Positions 22,929 to 34,408 of a stretch of DNA of 64,000 bases are shown piece after piece; positions within the stretch are counted from its first letter, which is position 1; every line of letters begins with the position of its first letter. A program made the translations under genes and the position numbers. Source of the stretch: Glandiceps talaboti (Eukaryota; Hemichordata; Enteropneusta; Spengelidae); NCBI RefSeq assembly GCF_964340395.1, contig NC_135550.1, positions 6,490,101 to 6,554,100 on the forward strand, read 5' to 3'. A model generated the notes under the pieces. It was not told the origin of the DNA. It saw only the letters and a list, made by a program, of their open reading frames with translations, and did not search any database.

Positions 22929-24107
22929 CTGAAAGGTGATGATTTCTGTGAAGAAAAAATGGGATTTTATAAAGAGATTGTAAAATCAGAGATGATCATT
23001 ATCTACAACCAGGGAGGAGGATTGAGAACTTGCAAACCCGCCATGTTGAATGTTGCATCATGGGAAATGTGATAATAAATACTAATCGATTAGTATTGTA
23101 AACAATATTGTTACATTGTTTGTAACCACGAACGATCAATTCATATTTACCCTGATCATTGTGGGAGGTTTATTTTATCAGTAGCTCCAGATTAGGTAAC
23201 GATAACCACAGATAATCCCATACTCCTTTGCATCTGAGCATGCTCAGTCTGGATTGCAAGTTCCCTATTTGTTCTTGGCAGTTTCACTGGTAGTCAAGAC
23301 CATGCTATTCAGGACCATGCTATCATTAACGCCAAAATTCAATAAGCACAGACATACGTGCTGGATTTTAATTTACCCTGAAAAACTATGATAAATCTAA
23401 TTAGTCACTCAGATGTAAACCCTATATGTGATGGCATCCTCAAAATTAGTTACCTCACTATTATAATTTATTCTAATAAACGTTGTTATAATTCACTGTC
23501 TGGCTTGACAAGAATCTTACAAACATTCTATATATGGGGGGGGGGGGTACTTGGCTGGGTAGTGGCCGGGGGTAGTGGGTACAGGTGTACCCAAGTGGAT
23601 TCAAATTACAAGCACAAATGAAATGCTACAAAAATTCAGAAAGTGTGGGTCAAAAGTCTACATCTCAGCCAGGGTCAAACGTCTACAATTTGCCTGAAAA
23701 TAGGTGGGAGGCAAAAGCCTCAAAAATTGGAAAATCGGCAACTTTAAAACTACGTCAGCCAAAATATGGGGTCAAAGGTCGAACATGCATTCCAAGAAGA
23801 AGTAAAACCGCTGCATAACGCTTAATAAAAAGTCCATACGAGTTGAAAAAGGATGGTCAAAACCACGGTCATACCAGAATTGACCGATTTCCCAACCTTA
23901 TGGAAGGAGCTGAAGTCTTCATCTTTAAGCAGCATCTTCGTAAATACTAAAGGTATGGGTGTAAACCCTCTTTAGTGGAAATGATTGTAACTTTTGCGTA
24001 GAACTGAAGATTTCAACTTGACCTTCGAATGTACTTGACATTCAACATCTCTGTGGACACAAACCTATCGTCTAGTTGCAAATTAATGCTAATTACTTCA
24101 CAAGGCA
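22929..24107. other. Stretch between the LicD gene and the LINE
   Basis: Contains a poly-G run at about 23538-23549 followed by a G-rich stretch, and a region (23600-23960) that may be part of the LINE 5' UTR. No exon recognised. Confidence 0.5.
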
Positions 24108-24124
24108 ATACCGAAATGCAATGA

Positions 24125-24848
24125 CTGCCCAAAAACTAGAGGAGTCTCGTTTACTCAAGGCGACTTGCATCTGTGCAAAGGCTGCAAAGAAAGACGTTTT
24201 ATTCAGAAACCAGCAGAACACCACCATGGAAACAGAGAAGAAGTGAAAATGACTCCTAGCAACCAAAATGAAAATGGTAGTCTGGAAACACAACTTACCG
24301 ACACACGAAGTAATCTAGCTTGCCTACCATCTGTCGTAAATAGTATTCATGAGATCCAACAATCCCAAACCACCATTACCACATCTCTCGAAAAAATATC
24401 AAACTTGGAAAGTGAAAACAACCAACTAAAGAAACAAAACAACAGTCTGATGGTGCGAGTCACAGAGCTTGAGAAATCGCAAGACGAACAAGACCAGTAT
24501 AGTCGGAGAGAAAATATCGAGATCCACGGCATCCCTGAAACCCAAGATGAAAGGACAGACGACATCACCTTAGCTGTTCTTCAACCAATCTATCCCGGTA
24601 TTACCATCAATGATATCCAAGTAACACATAGAATTGGGAAATAACAACAAGACAGAAGAAGACACAGACCAATCATAGCCAGATTTGTAAATAGAAGAAT
24701 TCGAGACAAAGTGTACAAGGACAGAAAAAGGATGAAGCACACCACGACAGATAAACTTGGGTACGAAACTAAGAATAACATCTACATCAACGAAAATCTA
24801 ACACCACGTAAACGAAATCGAATGAAGAGAGCAAACGACAGAAGGTAG
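24125..24848 (+). pseudogene. LINE ORF1 remnant
   Basis: Zinc-binding CX2C pairs, then a Gln/Asn-rich coiled coil (NLESENNQLKKQNNSL) and the conserved YSRRENIEIHGIPE motif of ORF1 nucleic-acid chaperones. After the TAA at 24642 the same frame continues with RPIIARFVNRRIRDKVY to a TAG at 24846, so only one stop interrupts it. Confidence 0.8.
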
Positions 24849-25578
24849 ACACTGAACTATAAATGGTAACATTTATACTAGGAAAGACCAAAGTTCTATG
24901 TCGGTCGTTATCCGAAATGAGGCAGATCTGCCTAAAATTGTATAAACTGTACGAGTGTAAGCTTTTCTTTAAATTTGTATTCATCTTTCCACGAATATCA
25001 TGAATATACCATCAGAAACAGATATTTTTCATGTATCTAACGGTACGTACTCAATCTCAGAATTCAATGACAAGTTTTCAAATAGTGGCAATGTACTTTC
25101 TGTTTCCCACATCAACACCCGATCACTAAGTAAACACTTTGACGAGTTGAAATCTGTATATGAAGATAGTATAAACACCAATTTCAAGTTTATTGCTCTT
25201 ACAGAAATTTGGCAAATACAAAGTACAGATATCTATAAATTGGAAAATTACTCCCTCGAAATTCAATGTAGCGACCAAGGTAAGGGTGGCGGTGGCGGTG
25301 TCGGGGCATATGTACATTCCAGTATAAACTATACTGTTATAGTCCAGATATAACAGTGCCAGCTGCTGAATCAATGTGGTTGGAATTTGTTGATAGAGGG
25401 AAATATAACATTCCCGGCGTCATATATAGACCACCACATTTTGATGAAAATACCTAAATTATAGATGGTATCGAAAATACTCTGAATCAAGTTAATCACA
25501 AGTACTCTGGCTGTATTATTGTTGGCGATTTTAACATCAATGTCATCGAAAAATCTAACACTTCACAGAAATTACTTA

Positions 25579-27127
25579 GGGACCGGACAGAATTTACGGC
25601 AGGGGAGGGGCCTGGGGAGAAATTATCTCTGACTTGTTTTTTTTCCTGCCCCCCCCCCCATCCACTGTGACCAAAATTTCACAGCCCCCCCCCTTTCAAA
25701 AGTATAAAAATTTCATGGCCCCCCCCCCAAAAAAAAAAAGAAAAGAAAAGAAAAAAGTGCACAATATCCTGCCCCCTACAATAACTAAAAAGAGTACAAT
25801 TTTTTTTGTTACTGTAGCACAACTGTAATATTTCTTTTGGTACTACTATTATGTTACTATTTCAGCCCAAACAACTTAGTAGTTGTAGAGGAAGTTTTTT
25901 AGAAAACAAAACAAAATAAAACATTTTGACCATACATGTAATCATACACATGTGGTATAATCTTGTGTATTTCCCAACTAGACACCATAAGTAGTCATCA
26001 CTTAATACCAAGGCATTTGATGTGGTGGTTTTAACTGTCATTCACTGATACATACACAGAAACACAGACACAGAGCTAAACACACGTTCACACGCGTGAT
26101 TTGTGAAAAACTGTAGAGGGGACATTTGTGGGAGTATCTAAGAACATCACATCACCTACATAGTGTATTCAAATATCTATTTATACTCATAACACAATAA
26201 CTATCTAATGTCAGACATTTGTGATGTCATGAAGTGCTAGCAAACTAAGGATTTTATGCAGCTTTCACTTTCCTACACCAAATGCATTACCAATACACCT
26301 GTAAATGTAAGACATTTGTGACTTCATGTCACTGATGAAAAAACACTTAACACCACGCAGACATCTAAATGCTTTACAATATTTAGTACAGATAGATGCA
26401 TTTGTTGATGCTGAGGAGGGAAATAGTTTAATTTCACTGGTTTTAGATAGAAAGAAAGACACGTCTTGCCTCATATCTTCAGACTCTAGTGAGTCTGAGA
26501 GTGAAACTCAAGAATAGTGTCAAGGAAAGAAATAAAACACCTATCTAAATTAATCTGGCCAGACGTTTTTTTATTTACATTTTTCACCAAAAGGTCACTT
26601 TTTAAACACATAAATTACAGGTCCTATGCTAGTATATTACCATATATATATATTAGGACCTGTAATGTATCCTTGATGGTAATTACACACTGAACCTGTT
26701 TCCACAGTGCTAAAATGTATGTATGTATGTATGTATGTATGTATGTATGTATGTATGTATGTATGTATGTATGTATACATATGTGTGTGTGTGAACAACT
26801 TGGAGTATATAAGAGTAATTAAGGGTGTATCAAATTAATCTTGAGTAGTGTTTTTATGCTTCACTAAATACAAACGTACACACTTCCATTTTAATACATA
26901 AATGAAAGTGTAGACATTCAATATTAAAGGCGATATCAAGTGCTATCTCATGCAATGCTAAATTTTCTAACATATTAATTTTTTTCAATGACAAAATATT
27001 TCGCGGCCCCCCCTTTCAAACCATGAGAATTTTCATGGCCCCCCCCCCCCTTCAAGCCTCCCATTTTTTTCATGGCCCCCCCAATTTCTCCCCAGGCCCC
27101 CCTCTGCCGTAAATTCTGTCCGGTCCC
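25579..27127. mobile_element. Non-autonomous Harbinger-like DNA element, 1.55 kb
   Basis: The first approximately 45 bases (GGGACCGGACAGAATTTACG...) are repeated inverted at the right end, ending CCGGTCCC at 27127. TTA flanks both ends (25576-25578 and 27128-27130). A TTA/TAA target duplication and GG-initial ends are typical of PIF/Harbinger. Both sub-terminal regions carry direct ATTTCATGGCCCCCC-type blocks. The interior has a (TATG)n run and a 63-codon frame at 26326-26517 ending in SSDSSESESETQE, with no transposase. It inserted into the LINE and is therefore younger than it. Confidence 0.8.
26716..26776. repeat. (TATG)n microsatellite
   Basis: About 15 TATG units inside the Harbinger-like element. 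Confidence 0.95.
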
Positions 27128-27130
27128 TTA

Positions 27131-27262
27131 ACCACAATCGATCATATTTATAATGATTCAAAATTCAACTCGTATTACCAAAAGCTGTCAAACCAAAATC
27201 GATCATATTTATAATGATTCAAAATTCAACTCGTATTACCAAAAGCTGTCAAACCACAATCG
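27131..27262 (+). repeat. 61-bp tandem duplication in LINE endonuclease
   Basis: ACCACAATCGATCATATTTA begins a 61-base unit at 27131 that repeats at 27192, with a partial third start at 27253. It sits immediately next to the Harbinger-like element's right end, so it may reflect repair at that insertion. Confidence 0.85.
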
Positions 27263-28192
27263 ATCATATTTGTATGAATTTAAGTACTAATAAGCTCATT
27301 GACGCAGGTGTTATTATCGCCGATATTTCCGATCACTTACCAATTTTTGTATTTGTACATAAATTCTGTACTTTGCCTTCGGAAACTCCCTTATCATCTT
27401 CGAGAAATTTCTCAAATTATACAGTCTAAAATTTCAATCATAATCTACATATAGAGTGTTGGGAAGGAGTTCTGAATTATCATGATGTCAATGAGGCATA
27501 TGAAAATTTTAGCCAAATATTTTTGAGTATCTGTGATAAACACGCTCCTCTACATGCTAATGGCAAACGAGAAAGAAAGAAAAGTAAACCTTGGATTACA
27601 AACGGATTTAAAAAATCGATAAAAGTAAAACACAAAATGTACAGTAAATTAATCAAAGAGAAATTTAGAGAACCACTGTTCACTCGATACAAAAAGTATA
27701 GAAATACACTGACTTCCATATTGAAACAAAGCCAAGAAATACTATTACACAAATCTTCTCATGACAAATCAGAATAACACCAAAGAGATGTGGGACGTTA
27801 TACATGAACTTTTAGGGAAACAAAAACATAAATATTTGAAAATACCAATTCGAATAAAACCCAATTCTGAAAGCTGTACAGAATTTATCACTCAACCGCA
27901 GGATATTATTGAACAGTTTAACGACTTTTTCATTCAAATAGGTTAAAGTCTAGCAAAGAAAATTGATGACCTCAAAATAGCAAGAGTGTTACCGATTTAC
28001 AAAAAGAGAAACCCAGAAGACATGGGGAACTATAGACCCATATCTATTTTACCAATTTTTAGCAAGAGTTTTGAGAAATTAGTGAATGAACAAATAAGTG
28101 AATTTCCTGGACAAACATGACATATTTTACAAACATCAGTACGTGTTCAGAAAAAAGTATAGTACAAAACTTTCACTGATCAGTTTATCCCA

Positions 28193-28657
28193 ATGAGTGA
28201 AATTGATCATGGCAATCCAACTCTAGGTATTTTTGTAGACTTTTCTAAAGCCTTTGATACCATAAATCACGATATTTTGCTTGCCAAACTAGAGTTTCAT
28301 GGTATCAGAGGCTTACCTCTCCTTTGGTTTAAAAGTTATTTATCTTCCAGAAGTCAATTTGCTGGCATCAACGGCGTCAAATCTAGTAAACAAAATATAA
28401 ATTGCGGTGTTCCCCAGGGCTCGATTCTTGGGCCAACTTTATTTCTGCTATACATAAATGACATTCCGATGTCTTCAAATGCTTTTGATTTTAGATTATA
28501 TGCGGACGACTCAAATTTATTTTACACAATTAAAAAAGACACGAATACATGTACTATAGACCTAGACCTTGTAAGTAAAGATTTCAAGGATGTCATCAAC
28601 TGGTGTGATGCAATAAATTTACGATCAATTCAAATAAGACAAAATTTACAATCTTAA
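28193..28657 (+). pseudogene. LINE reverse transcriptase fragment
   Basis: Holds RT motifs in order: VDFSKAFDTINHDIL, CGVPQGSILGP and the catalytic YADD. It is the longest intact part of this LINE's ORF2. Frames to either side are interrupted. Confidence 0.9.
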
Positions 28658-31109
28658 AAAGCCATAGAAAAAATGTAGTATTGATTGGTTCCCTTGAATC
28701 CAAGGGGGTCTCACTCGATGAAGTTCAAAGTTCATCTTTTGTTGGGGTCAACATTGACAATACGCCGCGCTGTCTTGGAAGCAGCATAAAGCTGAGGCGA
28801 AAAAGAAAATTAGTAGAATGACAGGTGTGTTTTATAAGTTACGTCACACGGTTCCAGAATATGTACTTGTACTGCTGTATAATGCTTTTGGTTTTGTTCT
28901 GCCCCATATCCGACGTACCTGAATGAAATATTTTTAATTCAAAAAGGAATAGTGCGCACCATAACAGATAGTCACTGGTGTGCTCACTCGGCACCATTAT
29001 TCAAGAGATTGAATATTCTTGACATTTTCAAACAGCACAAATTACAGTTTGCTGTTCTCGTTCATGACGTTTTGCACCTCAGATTACCGGATACCTTTCA
29101 GGATTTCTTAACCCCCATTAAACACTCCTTCACAACACGACAGAGCGCCAGAAACGACCTTACTATCCCAAAAGCAAACCATAGGACTGGCCAGTTCACT
29201 GTCAAGTATACAGGTGCTAAACTATGTTAAGCATCCATAGCAACATTCGCAACATAAATAGCAGAAGTCATTTCCAAAAAGTCAGTTCAAAAATTATATC
29301 CAATCATTGTAAACTAGTTATACTTCATATTCATGGTAGAGATTAATTACCGTTTGTCTGTATACTTAAGTAGGTCATTTGTTGTTTCTTTGTATTTGTG
29401 TATTTGTTTGTTTCGTTTTCTTTTTGTCCACCTATATTTATATAATGTATTTTGTAAATCCTTTATGATTTTTTCTATTCTGTCAATATTGCAATACTTT
29501 CAATTTGACCAGCAGCCCCAGTAATAAGTAATTCCTAATTCCTAAGATTGTAAAAGGGGACGGACTCGACTAGTTGCAAAGACAACTATTTTTCGTCTCC
29601 CTTTCCCATGTTGAATACTTCATATATTGTAGAACTGTTATATATGTATATATATTTCTGGGAATAAAGATTATTATACCATACACTGTGTGTACATATG
29701 CGAGTACACCTCCCTGCCAACATTGCCACATTTCATTTGTACGAGTCACCATTATCTCATCACATTGTAGCTAAATAATTTATTTTAGTGGATATTCCGA
29801 CATTACAAACAACACTGGTGTTAACTGTTATCCTAAAAAAATGCTACATGTATATCCCAGTTGATGTTGTTTCAGGCGCGGCATGGAGATATCTCCCGAT
29901 ACCTCCATGTTTCAAGTATGTTACTATTTACTAAATTGTGTTGATATTGTTCGCTAGCAACCTTGGAAGTACACATACACAATGGAATGATCTGTGAAAG
30001 TAAATTACATACATACGTTATGTACTATTAGTATTTGAATAGTATGAATATAAGGTAGTGGGGAATACGGTCCGTCAAGAACGAGACTAGTTACAGGGAT
30101 AATAGTGTCTGAGCGATTTGAGTGGCCCCCGCTACTCGGCCACTTACATGCAATACAAGTATGCACGTTTTCGATTTCGTTCACATTTTCTACTCTATGA
30201 CCCGAGTACGTGGAAATATTACATGCAAAATTATCCGTCAAAATGTTGTCGGAACATGCTATTTTTACCTTAGAATCACATAACAGTTCGGTGCAGCATC
30301 AGGATTTGATGGGGTTCGTCGATCTCATGTTAGGACAGGAAAACAGTGAAGCATACAACATACGCCATTACATATATTTTATCATGTCTACGCCATAGTG
30401 AAGTCCACAAAGGAAGTGAAAGTGACTCATGAATAAATTAAGCATGTGACCCCGAGCTGTAACCTTATACTTTGTACTGGATACTCACAAGCAGTCAGTG
30501 TGTTTGCCTGAATGAATAGACAACTGTATACAACCAGTTGTCTGCTTTTCCTTAACTAAGTCTTGCTTTCTTTTCAGGGATATATACTCATCAATTTTGT
30601 ATTTGAATGAGTTCATGTAGACACCTGCAAACTATGAAAAAATGCACATGTTTAAGGTAGAATTACTTACCATTGTAGCTATGTCATTCAAAAAAATACA
30701 TTAGACTGGTATTTCCAGACAAGGCGAGTACAAAGTGTGTGAACCCTGGTGATATTACATCTAAGTTTTAGTGTAACTTCAACAATGTCTGTCACTGTTA
30801 TAGCAAATGTTGAGACAAAGTTGGAAACCAATACTTGTAATCTAACAATATGTATGTAAGGGGTGGACCATTTAATATCCTGGGGGGGGGCGTGGAAGAT
30901 TTCGGGGGGGGGGAAAGATGCCAAATGGAGTTGCTTGAAAAAAAATCCGGATATGAGTGGGTGATGGAAAAAAAGATGGACCACTGCTGTTAGATAAAAA
31001 ATGTCTTGGTAGGGAAATGATGCACAGGTTCGAGTATACTGTTCGACCTGCTCGCACCTCTCCAACCAGGGCACTTGTCAAACCATGACAAACGTTTTCA
31101 AACACATGT

Positions 31110-31865
31110 CAGGGACCAGACAGTTGCGTTAGCCTGTGGTACATATATATATTTGTTCTTGTCTCTGTTTCTTTCATAAATTGTTTAAATATTACTTCAT
31201 GTAAGGGTTCAAACATAACTATACATAAAAGTATACATATAATACATGTATTACCTAGCTACCACAGTAGTTACAGAACATGCCATGTAAGTGTTTGGCT
31301 GTTTCACAATCAATGCTTCACTTATCTTGCACTTTGGGGCAAAAGTGAACTTGAAGGTTTTGTTATCGTAATCTTCATACTATTAGATAGTTTATAAAAG
31401 AACTTAATCTAAATTGTTCTAGTCTCTTCAGTATGAATTTGTCAGAAGGGATGAATATACTTCCTATTTCGGACACTACATGTATCGACACCACAACTCA
31501 AATTCAAGTTTCTATTGTACACTAGGTATGGCCTAAAGTGCTCTAACACATCAGTAACTTTACTATACATGCAATATCAATGCCCTTATACCAATGTTAC
31601 AGGCCCACTTTTATAACATGGAAAACTTATTTAAAAAGTTATATTTTCGATGCTTGGCAATATATATTTCAGAGGCTATGAATAACCTAAAAATTGCCTA
31701 AATAGAAACAAAAAACTGCAGATCTGCCGGGGGGGGGGGAGACCCCCCTTGGACTCCATCACCCCAGAGGCCACTCATTCGTTAAACCAATAATAAGATT
31801 CACCAAAATTGGTAAAAAACTTCAAAAGCTTCTAGGGGAGACCCCCCTAGGACCCCCCATAAGAG
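31110..31865 (+). repeat. Dispersed repeat, copy 1
   Basis: Aligns with 53357-54560 for several hundred bases (shared TTTGTTCTTGTC, TTACCTAGCTACCACA, GTTTGGCTGTTTCACAATCA, AATCTAAATTGTTCTA). It starts with AGGGACCAGACAG, reminiscent of the Harbinger-like end at 25579, and ends in C-rich AGACCCCCCTAGGACCCCCC. No coding capacity. Confidence 0.75.
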
Positions 31866-32611
31866 GTTGACATGTCCAAGCCTCAAATCAAAGTTCTTCC
31901 CTCCACCTCTTACTGTCAAGATGCTATGAAACTTTATTTCGAAAATGTTTCAACCATTTGTAGTTGCTTTTTACAATTGTTAGAGCTGTCGGGTAAAGAT
32001 TACGTTCGAGGAGAAGCCTACTACAGAGAACGCCTACGCGTTCAATTACTGGACTTCCTGTTGATATTCAATGTTTGTTGATGTTTGTTGATATTCAATG
32101 CGTACATGTTTGCCCATGACAAGTAAGACGCAACCTGATTGGCTGTGTGTCTCACTGAGCAGAAATTCGTTTGCATGTGCGCCAGTTCAGATGTAGAGGA
32201 GGCGATCAGGCTAAAAAATGTAAACATGTACCAAGAAGGTCAATTCAGGCAAAATAACGAAGGTAAAATAGCAATGAACGATTAGCCGACATCTACATCG
32301 GATTTTAGGCTGCTTTCACAAAAACTTGTTGGGGGGGGGGGGGGTGTCGGGAGATTTATTGTAAAACCCTAATTTTTTTCTAGTACCCCCTGCCATATTC
32401 CAAAATATTTCAAGTACCCCCCCCCCCCCACCAAAATATATTTTCAAGTACCCCCACTCGAATATTTTTTTTTGGAATACTCTTCCTGTGCGTTAACATT
32501 CCATTAATTAATAAGACAGACAGACAGTCTGTCAGACTTACACTGTACAGATAGATAGCTCTACTTTATACGTTTTTTTTTGTGTGTGCTGCAATTATCG
32601 TCTTTACACAG

Positions 32612-32790
32612 ACAAATCAGTCGACATGGAGCTTACTGTTGGCGAGAACGCTACACTATTCTGTGACGTCAGTGGTGTGGATGTTAGTGACAACAACATA
32701 TGATCTGGGTCCAGTGGAGGAAAGACGGCATGAACCTGACAATGATGGACGAATATATGGACTGCATGGATAATAATGCGATGGCTATGG
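32612..32790 (+). pseudogene. Possible orphan immunoglobulin-type exon
   Basis: After an acceptor-like TTTACACAG the frame reads MELTVGENATLFCDVSGVDV, an Ig B-strand pattern with its Cys. It then meets TGA at 32701. Two bases further on a second frame reads IWVQWRKDGMNLT, the C-strand Trp pattern. The F-strand Y-x-C part is not visible. It is most simply a frameshifted, isolated Ig domain exon; chance similarity is possible. Confidence 0.4.
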
Positions 32791-33532
32791 ATATGATTAA
32801 ACTGGCTGCACATTCAGAATTTTTTATACACCTATAGTCATAAAGAGAATACAAATTAGTAGCCCCGGGTCAAACTGAGTTCAAAGTTCACATGACCTAA
32901 AGTATTCTTTTCTGTGGTTCAATGTATCGCCATCTCCAGGGCTAGGGACATCAAGACGACATCTTGCGTCACGAAGATTACTCAGGTGAGTTCATTCTTT
33001 ATACATGAATGTACAACTATAGTAGTTTGTAAACATATTCATTATCATACAGTCAGTGTTGAGGCAAATTCCTTTTTCTGAAAATAAGCAGTACTGTAAG
33101 GAAACATCATATACTTTTATACAAGCTTAGCTTATACATTTGATTGCAACTTACAGAGTGTCTGTGCATGTTGCCTGGCTGCTAACTTAAGCACGAGTGA
33201 GTGGAGGTGTAAACGGAACTAGACTACTGCACGTGCATGCATCAACTATAGCAATATTGGTCTAAACTGTTGAATTAGCTGTTACTGAAGAAGGAACGTA
33301 CAGAACGTATACTAGTATTATATTTTCTAGCTGTCTGCAATATCTTTTGTGTTGCTTCTTTGTATTTCAGTAATGATGTGGCCTGGCCATTGTGGATGTT
33401 TCTTTATTGTGTAAATAGTGCTTGTGTCGATGTCGATATTTATAGACTGACACCTGACATTGTATGAGGTATTCATACTAAGTACATGTATATATACAGT
33501 TGTACTAGTAGTTCAGTTCAATTCAGTTCAGT

Positions 33533-33552
33533 CATAGGCAATATTGCCTATG
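33533..33552. repeat. Perfect 20-bp palindrome
   Basis: CATAGGCAATATTGCCTATG is self-complementary throughout. It is flanked on both sides by GTTCAGTTCAGT-like repeats (33511-33532 and 33553-33572). Confidence 0.9.
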
Positions 33553-33661
33553 GTTCAGTTCAGTTTAGTTCACGGGACTAGTAATCCTATTGGATTGATT
33601 CTAAACATCCCTCTGTTCCGTAGCTTAATTAATTAATTCATTCATTCATTCATTTATTACT

Positions 33662-34290
33662 CTACATGTAAAGAAGTGTTTCCTGATGTCTAGTCGCGCA
33701 TATGGTCTGGAGTTTATTTGAGTGTCCTCTTGTTGAGTGATATTCTGCAGACCGAAAGTGTAGCTTGCATTGGTCAATATTGTTGATAATTTTGTATACT
33801 TGAATCATGCCACCTCTACATCTTCTCTGACTCAGTGTTGTCAACTGTAACTGTCTCAATCGTTCTTCATATGTGAGGTTCTTCATACCGACCACCATGT
33901 TTGTAGCTCTTCTTTGTACTTTTTCTAGTTTTGAAATGTCTCTCTGTAGCCATGGTGACCATGCTTGAATGGAAAATTCCAGTTGAGGTCTAACAAACTG
34001 TTTATATAGCCTTAATATTACTTCCTTTGACCTCACTGTGAAGGACCTTTTAATCATCCCAAGTGTCTGGTTTGCCTTTTTTGCTGCTTCTGCACATTGA
34101 ACGGATGGGTTCAGTGTCTAATGTACAATGACTCCTATGTCCTTTTCATTTGGTACTATTGTGAGTGTAGATTCTCCCATCTTATATTCTATTTTTGTGT
34201 TTTTGCTACCTACATGCATGACCTTGCATTTTTCTACATTTAAACTCATTTGCCATTTATTAGCCCATTCACATTGTTAAATCTGGTGAG
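33662..34290 (-). pseudogene. LINE fragment (RT C-terminal region), family 2
   Basis: Minus-strand frames read NEWANKWQMSLNVEKCKVMHVG, then after a stop NPSVQCAEAAKKANQTLGMI. They go on to VRPQLEFSIQAWSPWLQRDI and LEKVQRRATNM, the standard post-catalytic RT segment of CR1/Rex-type LINEs. It is 5'-truncated near 34285 and ends in an AATG/AATT microsatellite (plus strand 33628-33660), as many LINE 3' tails do. Confidence 0.85.
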
Positions 34291-34408
34291 ATGTATATTT
34301 TCTGGAATTCCTCTGTACTACTGTCTTTAAGTTTATATGCCTTTTTAAGCACTTTATATCTCACATCTGGCGATGGAAACTTAACTCTAATATGCCTCTG
34401 GTATTTTT

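Larger units (their letters stand above)
24108..29545 (+). mobile_element. Degenerate non-LTR retrotransposon (LINE), CR1/L2/Jockey-like
   Basis: ORF1 (about 24125-24848) has a CX2C...CX2C zinc finger (CNDC...CKGC), a coiled coil and the RRENIEIHGIPE RNA-binding segment. It is broken by one in-frame stop at 24642. ORF2 pieces follow in several frames. The endonuclease (about 25000-25575) shows HINTRSL, LTEIW, GVIYRPPH and VGDFNIN. Its C-terminal part resumes at about 27130-27430 (TTIDHI, SDHLPIF). The reverse transcriptase (about 27500-29230) shows NYRPISILP, VDFSKAFDTINHDIL, CGVPQGSILGP and YADDSN. The end carries AATTCCT repeats near 29530. Multiple frameshifts and stops make it inactive. 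A DNA element at 25579-27127 interrupts the endonuclease. Clade assignment is tentative. Confidence 0.88.
29546..33655. other. Repeat-rich intergenic stretch
   Basis: Contains poly-G cassettes at about 30880-30920 and 32329-32343, a poly-C block at 32414, the dispersed repeat at 31110-31865 and a possible Ig-type exon at 32612-32790. It also has a 20-bp palindrome at 33533. A 69-codon frame at 31872-32081 has no recognisable motif. No convincing complete gene. Confidence 0.6.
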
